A stretch of DNA of 64,000 bases from Sphingorhabdus sp. (GTDB lineage Bacteria; Pseudomonadota; Alphaproteobacteria; Sphingomonadales; Sphingomonadaceae): NCBI RefSeq assembly GCF_023910635.1, contig NZ_JAAVVZ010000013.1, forward strand, positions 1 to 64,000, given 5' to 3'. Positions 17,201 through 26,279 of the stretch are shown in pieces. Numbering within the stretch: the stretch's first letter is position 1; the number at the start of each line of letters is the position of its first letter. Below the pieces are notes generated by a model that saw only the letters and a list, made by a program, of their open reading frames with translations, made no database searches and was not told the DNA's origin. The position numbers and the translations under genes were made by a program.

Positions 17201-17459
17201 CTGGCGCTCTGACTTCCTGCAGACACCGCGCGACGTCATTTTCCCGTTCTCGCCAATTTATGGCGAAGCGACAGGGCAGCTTGACGGGTCGATCTTTGTG
17301 TCAGTCACACCGCAGTTAAAACTCGGCGTACAGGGCGTAAACTTGCTCGACGAAGTCACGCAGACGTCGCAAGTCATCGACTTTAGCGGAACCCGCGCAA
17401 CGCGCTCGGCGTTCCGGAACGATCGACGCTTCACTTTCCTTGCTCGATTTGAATTCTAA
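14271..17459 (+). CDS. TonB-dependent receptor (glycan uptake)
   Basis: An outer-membrane receptor of about 1,062 residues. The signal peptide ends at PVFAQ. A TonB box-like stretch (DAIIVTGFKKSLESA) is followed by a plug domain (DVITAEDIGALADRSVAEAL, then RVPGVNISRF) and a large beta-barrel ending in aromatic FLARFEF. The length and the KSLESAQNIK box are typical of the Caulobacter-type receptors that import oligosaccharides. The GH16, GH3 and MFS neighbours suggest beta-glucan oligosaccharides. TTG 14271 has GGAGGA just upstream; ATG 14256 is in frame but overlaps that site and lacks its own. A terminator follows at 17481-17518. Confidence 0.9.
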   Translation: MAHKSLFGASRLQRLAVLTTASSIALCAAQPVFAQSADQPDDAAEGAEAEDAIIVTGFKKSLESAQNIKRDADTFVDVITAEDIGALADRSVAEALQRVPGVNISRFEQRNDPDRFSVEGSGVIIRGLPFVRSELNGRDIFSANGGRELSFNDVSPELLGRVEVFKNNTADMIDGGISGTVNLVTRKPLDKRGFHIAGTVEGNYGDLAKEWSPGFSVLGSNTFETGIGTFGIQLAYAQSELVTRTDASQITDPCYRAQSLTAACIRVRSVGSGGFSGDTQLNEANFPPAGAVFVPKGAGVRTTDLTRDRNAYSAVGQWESNDGRAQVTVEYLRAETEATLNEFAVLALVNDDGLFPVIAPGTTPTFNGNQFASGTLTQFQPFNGGRGIPTELLRFQREDAAKTEDMSVQIKLTPTDRLRLNFEVQRIKSDRTEDGFISAMQTYTDVSIDNTGSTPLVQFLEPGTANSPASYFNNPARTFYWFLLDNQVKNDGELTSMRFDGEYDVSEDGFFKKARFGARWGDRNRVTRSANFSNWGNLGAPWTGRGGNWNCGDFQAFGCGGAYVKDFPNSSQLRNPFGDNFQRGNAPVPLGDGSAFFFGGDNVLQDYLSGAVRTQADAITAYTLTPNAWFPISARSNVLPGGPWTKGEISDVDESTSSAYARVDFGTDLGGVTLDGNIGLRYVSTKVRSGGSFTLPSPDFFDNNGNKDGVVQLAEVQGSCAFILANNITPVPGYCGLSPSRQAAYAALFTGEIIADPLNVRFTNWLPSFNAKLDFGNGMLVRGAVSKGISRPDLSSFASGGGAYDNTTNLRAGGILDTGPLLGIGTGNKFLRPAEAWNYDLSFEWYFSKVGSLSVSGFLKDIKGIVNGGAIVRPFKTPGGVNTDILFNTPVNSDGGTLKGFEVAYQQAYDFLPSVLSGLGSQLTYTYVDAGDFNNSNLGAEQSPFSGGLPLAGVSKHTINAVAFYEKGPLSARVAYNWRSDFLQTPRDVIFPFSPIYGEATGQLDGSIFVSVTPQLKLGVQGVNLLDEVTQTSQVIDFSGTRATRSAFRNDRRFTFLARFEF

Positions 17460-17480
17460 CACTTAGTATCAGTGTTGCGG

Positions 17481-17518
17481 AAAAGCGGACCTTGGTCATA
17501 TGACTTGGGTCCGTTTTT
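17481..17518 (+). terminator. Terminator after the TonB receptor gene
   Basis: GCGGACC pairs with GGTCCG across an 16-base loop and is followed by TTTTTCTTT. It separates the receptor message from the GH16-LacI-MFS genes, allowing either partial readthrough or high receptor expression. Confidence 0.7.
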
Positions 17519-17547
17519 CTTTCAGCCCGCGTCTCAGGAGAAATCAT

Positions 17548-18522
17548 ATGCCGTCCAAAATTGCCTTGCTGGTCGCTATCACTGGATTGACCGCCTGCGC
17601 GACAACAGCAGCCAAAGCAGAATCGTTAGACCATGGCTGGAGCCTTGTCTGGGCCGAAGAGTTTAACGGCACCAAATTGGACCGCAAAAAATGGAAGCCT
17701 GCAAAATCGTGCTGGGGTGGCGGTAATCAGGAGCGGCAATGCTATACGGATAGGCCGCAAAATATTAAGGTAGCCGATGGCAATCTGCATTTAATTGCGC
17801 GCAAAGAGACGTTTACTGGCCCCGACCTGCCTCCGGAATTTTCAAATAAGCCTTATCCTCAAAAGACCCAGGAATATACCTCCGGCAAAATCCGAACGCT
17901 GGGCATATCCAGTTGGAAATATGGCAAGATCGAATTTCGTGCAAAGCCACCAAAGGGACAGGGAACATGGCCTGCCGTATGGATGATGCCCGCCAACAGC
18001 GTCTACGGCGGCTGGCCACTTTCGGGTGAGATCGATATTTTGGAGGGCGTCAACCTTGGTGCGACATGCGAAACCTGCAAAGGCGGTGTTGGTGAAAACC
18101 GTATGATTAGTGCGATCCATTTTGGCGATTACGCACCAAAAAACAAATTCCACGATACGCGCGTGGCCCTGCCATCGAACGCTTTGCCTTCCGACGAATT
18201 CCATATTTGGACGCTCGAATGGGGTGAAGGCGTGATGCGTTTTTATCTTAATGGCCGGAAATATTGGGAACGCACAAGCGCAGATTGGGAAACAGCATCT
18301 CCGTTGGCGCAATCAAATCCCGTTGCGCCTTTTGACCAGCCCTTCTACATCATGGCTAACCTCGCCATTGGTGGTGGCCTGTCAGAAAAGAATAACGATA
18401 AAGGCGTTGCATCGAATGTAACACCAGCCGCGTTTTTGATCGACTGGATCCGCATCTATCAATGCAGTGAGGATCAAGAAAAAGGACTAGCCTGCATGCA
18501 GGGCGTCAAAGAAGGTAATTAA
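17548..18522 (+). CDS. GH16-family beta-glucanase lipoprotein
   Basis: A 324-residue glycoside hydrolase family 16 enzyme. The catalytic motif GEIDILEGV contains the nucleophile and acid/base glutamates in the E-x-D-x-x-E arrangement with the beta-bulge residue, as in laminarinases. The N-terminus is a lipoprotein signal (LLVAITGLTAC), so the enzyme is likely anchored to a membrane surface, where it would cut beta-1,3-(1,4)-glucans into oligosaccharides for the receptor. ATG 17548 follows CAGGAGAAATCAT. The next gene (LacI) starts two bases after its stop codon, so the two are one operon. Confidence 0.9.
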   Translation: MPSKIALLVAITGLTACATTAAKAESLDHGWSLVWAEEFNGTKLDRKKWKPAKSCWGGGNQERQCYTDRPQNIKVADGNLHLIARKETFTGPDLPPEFSNKPYPQKTQEYTSGKIRTLGISSWKYGKIEFRAKPPKGQGTWPAVWMMPANSVYGGWPLSGEIDILEGVNLGATCETCKGGVGENRMISAIHFGDYAPKNKFHDTRVALPSNALPSDEFHIWTLEWGEGVMRFYLNGRKYWERTSADWETASPLAQSNPVAPFDQPFYIMANLAIGGGLSEKNNDKGVASNVTPAAFLIDWIRIYQCSEDQEKGLACMQGVKEGN

Positions 18523-18524
18523 AC

Positions 18525-19586
18525 ATGGCGAGACGCCGCCAAGCTGTCACTATCAAGCATGTCGCAGCCGATGCAGGGGTTTCCCTGCAAACGGTCAGCC
18601 GCGTCATCAACAACGAACCCAACGTCCGTCCCGCTATGCAGGAGCGGGTGCAGGCGTCCATTGATAAGCTTGGCTATGTCCCGTCAATCGCGGCACAACG
18701 GATGAGCGGATCACGGTCGTACCTGATCCTCGCCATCAACGACCGCGAGCGCACAATTGCCGATTGGCGGAACCGCCAAGGGTCAGACTGGGTAGACCAA
18801 ATGCTTCTCGGCGGCATGCTGAAATGTGCCGAACATGGATACCGGATGATCTTCGAACTGGTCGATACCCACAATGATCATGTCGAGCGCGAATTGGGAG
18901 CAGCCATTGCTGCGCTTCAGCCAGATGGGGTCATCCTGACACCACCCCACTCTGAAAATCCGCTCATCACCGGATTTCTTGCCAAACGCAAAATTCCTTT
19001 TGCGCGCATCGGCTCAATCACATCGGGACCGGGCATTGCGATGACTATGGATGATGAAGGTTCTGCCCGCCGTGCAACGGAACATCTCATCGCGCTTGGC
19101 CATAGCAGGATTGGTTTCATTGCTGGCCCTGAGGAATATGACCTGTCCAACTGGCGTATCGACGGGTGGCGCGAGGGGTTGGTCACCGCCGGTCTTTCCT
19201 GCGATGCCTTATGCGTCAGAGGCGATTTTGGATATGATAGTGGTGTGCTGGCCGCAAACGCGCTGCTCGACTTGGAAAACCCGCCCACGGCAATCATCGG
19301 CAGCAACGATCAAATGACCCTTGCCGCTTTGGACGCTGCCAAGACGCGTGGCTTAAATATTCCCGGCGATTTATCCCTCATCAGTTTCGACAATACGCCA
19401 GTTGTGCGCTTTACGGTACCTGAACTCACTGCCGTTGATCAGCCCATTGCAGCAACCTTTTCGAAGGCGGTGGAGTTGTTGATTACAAACGGTGACGCAC
19501 CCGTGCCGCATCAACCTATTGTCATTGAGGGCAGCCTTATACAGCGAAGCAGCACCGCACCGCCGTCAAAATATGGTCGTGTATAA
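18525..19586 (+). CDS. LacI-family transcriptional regulator of the glucan locus
   Basis: A 353-residue LacI/GalR repressor. The helix-turn-helix and hinge read VTIKHVAADAGVSLQTVSRV, then NNEPNVRPAMQERV; the C-terminal part is a sugar-binding type I periplasmic-protein fold (GFIAGPEEYDLSNWRIDG, AIIGSNDQMTLAAL). It sits between the GH16 and MFS genes, with GAAGGTAATTAAAC before its ATG. It probably binds the TGTGAACG sites before the receptor/halogenase genes and the GH3 gene and is released by a glucan-derived sugar. Confidence 0.9.
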   Translation: MARRRQAVTIKHVAADAGVSLQTVSRVINNEPNVRPAMQERVQASIDKLGYVPSIAAQRMSGSRSYLILAINDRERTIADWRNRQGSDWVDQMLLGGMLKCAEHGYRMIFELVDTHNDHVERELGAAIAALQPDGVILTPPHSENPLITGFLAKRKIPFARIGSITSGPGIAMTMDDEGSARRATEHLIALGHSRIGFIAGPEEYDLSNWRIDGWREGLVTAGLSCDALCVRGDFGYDSGVLAANALLDLENPPTAIIGSNDQMTLAALDAAKTRGLNIPGDLSLISFDNTPVVRFTVPELTAVDQPIAATFSKAVELLITNGDAPVPHQPIVIEGSLIQRSSTAPPSKYGRV

Positions 19587-20787
19587 ATCTGTCGACAGCA
19601 GCCGGCAATTGGCAACTTTCATGTATTTGTACGCGCTCGCCGTATCCGGGAGTGCTGTCGCCTATATGCCGTTCCTGACGATATTGCTGCCACTGCGTGC
19701 GACAGACATTTCTGGCACTGACGCCCTTGGCCTGTTGGCGATAGCTGCCTTTCTGGGCGCCATTGCCGCAAGCATGGGCAATATCGTTTTTGGATGGGCC
19801 AGTGATAAAACCGGCGAACGACGCCCGTGGATATGGGCAGGATTAGGCTTATCATCGGCTTTGTTACTCACCACCGCTTATGCCAAGAGCCCAGCGGCGT
19901 TGATAGCCATCATCATTCTCTGGCAATTTGGCCTGAACATGATGCTCGCGCCCTTAACCGCGTGGGCCGGTGACAGCATACCCGATTCCCAAAAGGGCTT
20001 CCTTGGTGGTCTATTGGCGTTAGCGCCCGCAATGGGTGCGCTCTCAGGCGTGTTTGTAACAATGAACGATACTGTTCCATCGGAGTACCGCGAAATGACT
20101 ATCGCGATGTTGGTCATAGTCATGGTCAGTCCGGTGCTGATTTTTGGCAGACCAATATCGATGCCGGCGTTGATGTCCGTCCCGACGGATCAAAAAATCG
20201 ATCTGGTGCAGAGTGCTGTAACACGGCACGCCGCCGTTAAAATGTGGATTGCGCGCTTATTGGTACAAATTGCGGAAGCGTCCTTATTTGCGTTTCTCCT
20301 TTTATGGTTCCGCAGCGTTGATCCTGATTTCGGCGAAAATGATGCCGCCAATATCTTTGCGCTCGCTCTGGGTATGGCTGTTTTTATAGCATTGGCGGTC
20401 GGCCGCTGGTCCGACCGTGAAAATCGCCCCATTTTCCCGCTCATTTGCGGGGCAGCGGCAGCGTCGGCCGGACTGATCATCATGTCGGTTTCGGCATCTT
20501 TACCGGTCGCCATTGCCGGCTATGTGGTCTTTGGTTTGGCGAGCAGCCTTTTTCTGGCGCTGCACTCAAGCCAGACTTTGAGGGTGCTTCCCCGTCCGCA
20601 TACGCGCGGACGGGATTTGGGTATTTTCAACCTGACGAACACCGTGCCATCGCTCATCATGCCATGGCTGACACTGGCTATGGTGCCGGCGTATGGCTTT
20701 GGCGGCCTATTTCTGGTGCTAGCGGGGCTGGCGGCCATCGCGTGCCTGTTGTTGGCAACAATGCCACGCCAGCGTGCGAGCAGTTAG
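19573..20787 (+). CDS. MFS transporter (sugar-locus type)
   Basis: About 404 residues with 12 predicted membrane helices. FGWASDKTGERRPW, between helices 2 and 3, is the MFS A-motif. The glycoside-pentoside-hexuronide-like or unclassified MFS pattern plus the neighbours suggest export or import of glucan-derived sugars across the inner membrane. The chosen ATG 19573 overlaps the last 14 bases of the LacI gene; a later start at 19621 is possible. The stop overlaps the convergent sugar transporter gene by four bases. Confidence 0.82.
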   Translation: MVVYKSVDSSRQLATFMYLYALAVSGSAVAYMPFLTILLPLRATDISGTDALGLLAIAAFLGAIAASMGNIVFGWASDKTGERRPWIWAGLGLSSALLLTTAYAKSPAALIAIIILWQFGLNMMLAPLTAWAGDSIPDSQKGFLGGLLALAPAMGALSGVFVTMNDTVPSEYREMTIAMLVIVMVSPVLIFGRPISMPALMSVPTDQKIDLVQSAVTRHAAVKMWIARLLVQIAEASLFAFLLLWFRSVDPDFGENDAANIFALALGMAVFIALAVGRWSDRENRPIFPLICGAAAASAGLIIMSVSASLPVAIAGYVVFGLASSLFLALHSSQTLRVLPRPHTRGRDLGIFNLTNTVPSLIMPWLTLAMVPAYGFGGLFLVLAGLAAIACLLLATMPRQRASS

Positions 20788-22061
20788 GCTTGCTTCCGCG
20801 CGTAGATACCGAATGCCGCGATTATCGCATAGCAAACCATTGGTAACGTGAACGCTATGGCCAGACTTCCGGTCACGTCAGCGATCATGCCCGTGAGCAG
20901 TGGAACCACAGCGCCGCCGACGATAGCGACGTTGATGATGCCCGAACCGTCAGCGGCTCGTGACCCAAGCTTTTCACACGCCAGCGTGAATATCGTCGGG
21001 AACATGATCGCATTGGTAAGGCCCACTGCCAGCAAGGAATAGCCCGCAACTTCGCCCGTGCTTTGTGTGGAAAAGATCAGCAGTGCAATTGCGGCAACCG
21101 ATACAGACGCCAGCACCTTACCCGGACTAAGCACACGCAGCACCGCAGAGCCGATGAACCGGCCAACCATCGCGCCGCCCCAATATAGCCCAATAAGTTT
21201 ACCAGCCTCCTGTTCGGGTAAAGCCATGACATGATCTTGCATCAAATAATTGACGATGAGTGAGCCAATCGCGACCTCTGCCCCGACATATAGGAAGATG
21301 CACAATGCGCCGAAACCGAAACGAGGCCGCTTTAGCAGGTCAAGTCCGGCCAGCCCTTCGCTCGCTTCATGCTTTTCGCCCTTCAGCGCGTTGCGAAACA
21401 GCCACACAACGCCGGCAACAATTGCAAGCGCAACGGCAATGGCGAGATAGCCATTTACGATCGCTTGGCTTTCCGCCGTGCGATAGGCATCAAGCTCAAC
21501 GCCTGAAAGCTGGTCAGCCGTCACTGTGGCTAGGCTACCCAGAATGAGTATCGAGCCGACAATCGGAAACACGGTCGTGCCAAGCGAGTTGAACGCTTGC
21601 GCGAATGTCAGGCGGCTATGTACAGTAGCAGGTTTGCCGAGCAATGAAATGAGCGGATTCGATACGACTTGAACGATAACGACGCCGCTTGCGAGAACGA
21701 ACAGCGCAAACAGAAATACGCCATAGGTCGCCGTCTGGCTGGCTGGAATGAAAAGAAGGCACCCAGCCATCATCGTCAGTAGTCCAGCGACAGCACCCCG
21801 CATATATCCGATTTTCTTAACGAGACGCGCGCCGGGAATACCGATAACGGCATAGGCCGCAAAGAAACAGAATTGGACAAGCATTGCCTGCGTGTAATTG
21901 AGCGTGAACAGCTCTTTTAACTTCGGGATGATAACATCGTTGAGGCTGGTGATGCCGCCGAAGATGAAGAACAGCCCCATCACGAACAATTGCAATTGCG
22001 GTGCGTCGATATGGCTATCGCCATTCTCTGCTGACGCAGATGCGCCGGGTGCCAGTGCCAT
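20784..22061 (-). CDS. FucP/GluP-like sugar:proton MFS transporter
   Basis: A 425-residue MFS protein of the fucose/glucose-galactose permease type. Features are LQLFVMGLFFIFGGITSLND in helix 1, IPGARLVKKIGYMRG in the loop after helix 2, and VQVVSNPLISLLG, all characteristic of this group. It would take up glucose released by the GH3 enzyme. ATG 22061 is preceded by GGGAGAGAGAAG. The start is 26 bases after the GH3 stop on the same strand, so the two form an operon. Confidence 0.88.
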   Translation of the reverse strand: MALAPGASASAENGDSHIDAPQLQLFVMGLFFIFGGITSLNDVIIPKLKELFTLNYTQAMLVQFCFFAAYAVIGIPGARLVKKIGYMRGAVAGLLTMMAGCLLFIPASQTATYGVFLFALFVLASGVVIVQVVSNPLISLLGKPATVHSRLTFAQAFNSLGTTVFPIVGSILILGSLATVTADQLSGVELDAYRTAESQAIVNGYLAIAVALAIVAGVVWLFRNALKGEKHEASEGLAGLDLLKRPRFGFGALCIFLYVGAEVAIGSLIVNYLMQDHVMALPEQEAGKLIGLYWGGAMVGRFIGSAVLRVLSPGKVLASVSVAAIALLIFSTQSTGEVAGYSLLAVGLTNAIMFPTIFTLACEKLGSRAADGSGIINVAIVGGAVVPLLTGMIADVTGSLAIAFTLPMVCYAIIAAFGIYARKQA

Positions 22062-22087
22062 CTTCTCTCTCCCTTTATTTTGCGCGT

Positions 22088-24517
22088 TTAGCTCGGGCAG
22101 GACGCGCTTTCTTTTGTCGTTTCGATATGAACGTTGCGGATTGTCGTAACAAGGCCTTTTGCCGCCTGTATACGTATGGGTGAGCCCACAGCGTCCAATT
22201 TCGCACCGGCTGCGGCAAAGCAACGCAGCGGAATGCGGGTTTGTATAGGCACCCCTGAGGGCAACGCGCGCATCGTGGTTTGCATATCAAGCACGGCGCC
22301 ACCGAAGGACAGCATCACTGGCCCGGTCACTGGCTGATCAATTCGCCAGTCGATCAGCAGCGACCCGTCTTTCTTCAACTGCATACTCAAGTCGACGGCA
22401 GGCCCGTTGACGACAAAGGCACCATCGGCGTTCCAAGTGAATTGACGCGCGTCTTCTTGCGCTGACACATCGACGGCCCGCGCGCTAATCGAACCGTCCA
22501 TCTGCAAATTCCAAGGTGCGGGCACCTTGCCACGGACGAAATATTGCGTGGCGATAGTCAGCGAAGACATATCTACACGCGGGTCTTCGTTCACCGAAGG
22601 AAGCTTGTTAGATTGCGTGTAATCAAGGCCATAGCCCAGCGGAAACAGTGGCGTATCAATCGGTGACCGTGCGTCCGCTGGCCAACTGAAAGGCAAGCGT
22701 CCAGTGAAGTCACGCATCGGCTTTCCGTTTGCGCCAGCGACCAACACATCGGCGACGCCCCGGCCTTGCGTGCCGGGCAACCATCCCGCCACAAAAGCAT
22801 TGGCTTGATTGATAAGCTTACCGGTAAACATCGGCCGACCGGATAGGAACAGGATAACAACAGGAATACCCTGCGCCTTAAGCCGCGCGATTATTTGTTC
22901 TTCGGCCGGCTGAGGCCGGAATGCCAAATTTGGGACGTCACCCTCAAATTCTGCATACGGTTTTTCACCAAGGACAATGATCGCCACATCAGGCTTCTTT
23001 TCAAAAATGCCCGTCGCCGAAACATTGGCGGTGCCGCCCCCGGCTTTAACAGCCTCCGAAATCGCACGGCCAATCGTTTGGCCATTGCTGAAATCGGCGG
23101 CAGTGGTGTCAGTGCCTTGCCAGCTAATCGTCCAGCCGCCAGCCTGCATCGCCATATTGTCTGCGCCGGAACCAGAGATTAGGACATTGCTGCCATTACG
23201 AATAGGCAGAATGCCATCATCATTCTTCAGCAGCACGAGTGATTTTGATACTGCCTCGCGTGCAAGATCCAGATGCTCTTGCTTGCCAACCAAAGACGCT
23301 TGTCCCCGCACAGTCTGTGCGTCACCCATAAGACCAAGCTTGTATTTCACGCGCAATATGCGTCGCACCGCATCATCGAGCCGTGTCTGTGGAATTCTGC
23401 CATCCCGCGCAGCGGCAAGCGTTGACGCAAATAGCCCCTTCCAACTGTCAGGTGCCATGAACAGGTCAAGCCCGGCATTAATGGCCGCAGCGCAGTCGGT
23501 CACAGAGCAGCCCGCGACTTGCCCATGTCCATTCCAGTCGCCGACAACCAGCCCGGCAAAGCCCATCCGGTTTTTTAAGACATCGGTCAGCAGAGAGGCA
23601 TTTCCATGATGCTTCACCCCGTTCCAGCTTGAGAAGCTCGCCATCACGGTCAGTGCGCCTGCGTTGATAGATGCCGGGTAGCCCTGCGCATGTTTTGCAA
23701 CCAGTTCGGTTTCGGTAATCTGTGCATCGCCCTGGTCACGGCCGTCCATTGTGCCACCGTCGGCGAGAAAATGTTTTGCAGTTGCGGCAACATGCTGTGC
23801 TTCCAACGGCGCACCAGCAATCAGATTGCCTTGCAAGCCAGTGGTCATCGAACGGGCATAAGCAGCAATTAGCGCAGGATCGGAGGAATAGCCTTCATAT
23901 GTTCTACCCCAGCGCAAATCTTGCGGTACGGCAAGGGTTGGGGCAAAGGTCCATTCAATACCGCTGCCTGAAATCTCCGCTGCCGTGGCCTTGCCAATCC
24001 GTTGGATCAGGTCGACATCGCGGGCCGCGCCAAGTCCGATATTATGGGGAAAGATGGTCGCTTGCGGCAGGTTTGAATGTCCATGCACCGCATCGACGCC
24101 AAATAATATCGGCACCCCAGCGCCTGATTTACGTGACACATGCCGAAACGCGCTAACCAGTTGCGTCCATTTTGCAGCGTCGGCGCGCTCGTCGCCATAA
24201 GGTCCTGAATTACCACCCGCCAAAATCGAGCCAAGCGGATATTGCGACAAGTCTTCGGGTTTAATCGCGCTGATGTCAGCCTGTATCAACTGCCCGACCT
24301 TTTGTTCCAAGGTCATTTTTGACAAAAGCAGTGTGATCGCGTCTTCGGTTTTTTGGTCGGTGATTGCGGCTGGACTGGCGGCATTCGGCCAGTTAATTGG
24401 GTCTGCGATAGCTTGAGAAGCTGGTGCTGCAGATAGGGCGCTTTGCGGTAGCGTTGCCACAGAAACACATCCAGCCGACACGAAGGCTAGCAGTGCCATT
24501 GTTCCATTCGACCGCAT
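22088..24517 (-). CDS. GH3-family beta-glucosidase (exported)
   Basis: A protein of about 809 residues with a signal peptide (TMALLAFVSAGCVSVATL, with a possible lipobox at SAGC). The family 3 catalytic TIM barrel comes first; the nucleophile is the Asp in GLVVGDWNGHGQV. The alpha/beta domain follows (DVAIIVLGEKPYAEFEGD), and a C-terminal carbohydrate-binding-like domain of about 150 residues follows that. It resembles ExoP-type glucan glucohydrolases and would release glucose from beta-glucan oligosaccharides in the periplasm. ATG 24517 follows TTGGAGTGAGTTTG. A TGTGAACG operator lies 24 bases upstream. Confidence 0.9.
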   Translation of the reverse strand: MRSNGTMALLAFVSAGCVSVATLPQSALSAAPASQAIADPINWPNAASPAAITDQKTEDAITLLLSKMTLEQKVGQLIQADISAIKPEDLSQYPLGSILAGGNSGPYGDERADAAKWTQLVSAFRHVSRKSGAGVPILFGVDAVHGHSNLPQATIFPHNIGLGAARDVDLIQRIGKATAAEISGSGIEWTFAPTLAVPQDLRWGRTYEGYSSDPALIAAYARSMTTGLQGNLIAGAPLEAQHVAATAKHFLADGGTMDGRDQGDAQITETELVAKHAQGYPASINAGALTVMASFSSWNGVKHHGNASLLTDVLKNRMGFAGLVVGDWNGHGQVAGCSVTDCAAAINAGLDLFMAPDSWKGLFASTLAAARDGRIPQTRLDDAVRRILRVKYKLGLMGDAQTVRGQASLVGKQEHLDLAREAVSKSLVLLKNDDGILPIRNGSNVLISGSGADNMAMQAGGWTISWQGTDTTAADFSNGQTIGRAISEAVKAGGGTANVSATGIFEKKPDVAIIVLGEKPYAEFEGDVPNLAFRPQPAEEQIIARLKAQGIPVVILFLSGRPMFTGKLINQANAFVAGWLPGTQGRGVADVLVAGANGKPMRDFTGRLPFSWPADARSPIDTPLFPLGYGLDYTQSNKLPSVNEDPRVDMSSLTIATQYFVRGKVPAPWNLQMDGSISARAVDVSAQEDARQFTWNADGAFVVNGPAVDLSMQLKKDGSLLIDWRIDQPVTGPVMLSFGGAVLDMQTTMRALPSGVPIQTRIPLRCFAAAGAKLDAVGSPIRIQAAKGLVTTIRNVHIETTKESASCPS

Positions 24518-24540
24518 CAAACTCACTCCAAGTATTTTAA

Positions 24541-24554
24541 TGTGAACGTTATCA
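24541..24554. promoter_or_regulatory. LacI-type operator before the GH3 gene
   Basis: TGTGAACGTTATCA, sharing TGTGAACGTT with the site at 14170-14181. It stands just upstream of the GH3-transporter operon, tying both ends of the locus to one regulator. Confidence 0.6.
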
Positions 24555-24775
24555 TAGACGGATGGCAGCAACATCGCCTAAAATCAAGCACCATCATGGT
24601 GACAGGCACATTCTTTTGGTTTTTCAGGATTTAGAGATGCATCTTAAATTTTACACACACGGTTCTATTGCTTTCGTATGTCGTATTGACCGATTACAAT
24701 CGTCCCGTTGAAGGTTCATGAACGGCAAAAATTGTTCTTCTCTTTGATGGTTCAGACCCCCAAGAAGGAAATGGT

Positions 24776-26152
24776 ATGTTTTCTGAGATGATAGGCAGTG
24801 CATTAGAAACACTTTCCAAGGTACTTAGTCCTAATGGCCCCGCTTTGCCTGCAACTGTGAGTAGCTACACACCAACAGATTTCAGCGTCCATTTTTTTTT
24901 GCAGCTGGCACTTATCATCATTACCTGCCGTATTGTCGGTAAGTTGGGCCAAAAGTTTCTTGGTCAACCGCAGGTCGTCGGTGAAATGATTGCGGGTGTG
25001 ATCCTGGGACCATCACTATTTGGGTATCTCTTGCCTGAGACGCAGGCATTGGTTTTCCCTGATGCGACCAAAAATGTGCTATATTCGGGAGCACAGCTTG
25101 GCGTCGGTCTGTACATGTTTTTGATCGGCACAACGTTGCAACTTGATCATTTCAAATCGAAGATGAAAAGTGCCGTGAGCGTGTCGTTGGCTGGTATCGC
25201 AGTCCCCTTTTTGATCGCTATATTGATGACCCCGTGGCTGCTGACTGTCCCAGGTTTATTCGCACCGGGAATTTCGCAATCAAGCGCGACCTTGTTCATG
25301 GGAGCATGCATCGCGCTGACCGCATTTCCGATGTTAGCGCGCATTATCAATGAACGCGGGTTGGCGAAAACTTCGCTCGGCACATTGTCGCTTGCGGCAG
25401 GTGCCTTTGACGACGCTGTATCCTGGTGTGTGTTGGCAGTGGTGCTGGCAACCTTTGGCGCAGGTCCTGGAGTTGCCGTTCTCGCGATCGGTGGTGGGCT
25501 GCTCTACGCCACGTTCATCATCCTGTTTGGTCGCAAACTTCTGGCGCCGCTCGGGCGGATGGTCGAGCGCGAAGGCGAAATGAGCATGACTGTCCTTGGC
25601 ATCACCCTCGCTTTATTCTGTCTGTCCGCGTTTATAATGGACGCCGTCGGCATCCACGCAATTTTCGGCGGCTTCATTCTGGGCGTTGTTATGCCGCGCG
25701 GACTATTCGTTGAAGAACTTAAGAAGAAGGTCGAGCCGCTTGCTGTCGTTCTATTGCTGCCGATGTTTTTTACCTATTCTGGGCTCAACACGCGCATGGA
25801 TATGGTCAACACGGTTCCGTTGCTGCTGATCGCACTGGTCATTCTGGCAGGGTCGATCTTCGCCAAATTTGGTGCGTGCTTCGTCGCGGCGCGGGTTGCA
25901 GGCGAAGATAATCGCACCGCTTTGGGTATCGGTGCTCTGATGAATTCGCGGGGTTTAATGGAACTCATCATCATCAACATCGGCCTGCAAAAAGGCATAA
26001 TCGGACCGACATTGTTCTCAATGCTGGTGCTTATGGCGATTGTCACCACGATGATGGCAAGCCCGTTGTTCGAGTTCGTTTACGGTCGAAAGGCCCGTGA
26101 ATCAGGGGAATTGAGGGCACTTGGGGCAGATGATGCCGTGCGCGCCGATTGA
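24776..26152 (+). CDS. CPA2-type cation:proton antiporter
   Basis: A 458-residue sodium/proton exchanger of the monovalent cation:proton antiporter-2 family, with about 12-13 helices. Typical motifs are QPQVVGEMIAGVILGPSLFG near the N-terminus, GAFDDAVSWCVLA containing the DD ion site in the middle, and ALMNSRGLMELIIINIGL near the C-terminus. It lacks a RCK/TrkA-N domain. GAAGGAAATGGT precedes its ATG. It borders the glucan locus but has no obvious functional tie. Confidence 0.88.
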   Translation: MFSEMIGSALETLSKVLSPNGPALPATVSSYTPTDFSVHFFLQLALIIITCRIVGKLGQKFLGQPQVVGEMIAGVILGPSLFGYLLPETQALVFPDATKNVLYSGAQLGVGLYMFLIGTTLQLDHFKSKMKSAVSVSLAGIAVPFLIAILMTPWLLTVPGLFAPGISQSSATLFMGACIALTAFPMLARIINERGLAKTSLGTLSLAAGAFDDAVSWCVLAVVLATFGAGPGVAVLAIGGGLLYATFIILFGRKLLAPLGRMVEREGEMSMTVLGITLALFCLSAFIMDAVGIHAIFGGFILGVVMPRGLFVEELKKKVEPLAVVLLLPMFFTYSGLNTRMDMVNTVPLLLIALVILAGSIFAKFGACFVAARVAGEDNRTALGIGALMNSRGLMELIIINIGLQKGIIGPTLFSMLVLMAIVTTMMASPLFEFVYGRKARESGELRALGADDAVRAD

Positions 26153-26279
26153 CCTAGGGGCGCTTGATGGCAGCTTCTGGGCCGGGAGCGGAAGGTCTGC
26201 TTTAATCATTGTGGCTGACCACTGCTGAAGTTCGTTTCAGTAACTGAACAGCAAGGCGGCGTTATGAACCGCCCGGTAA

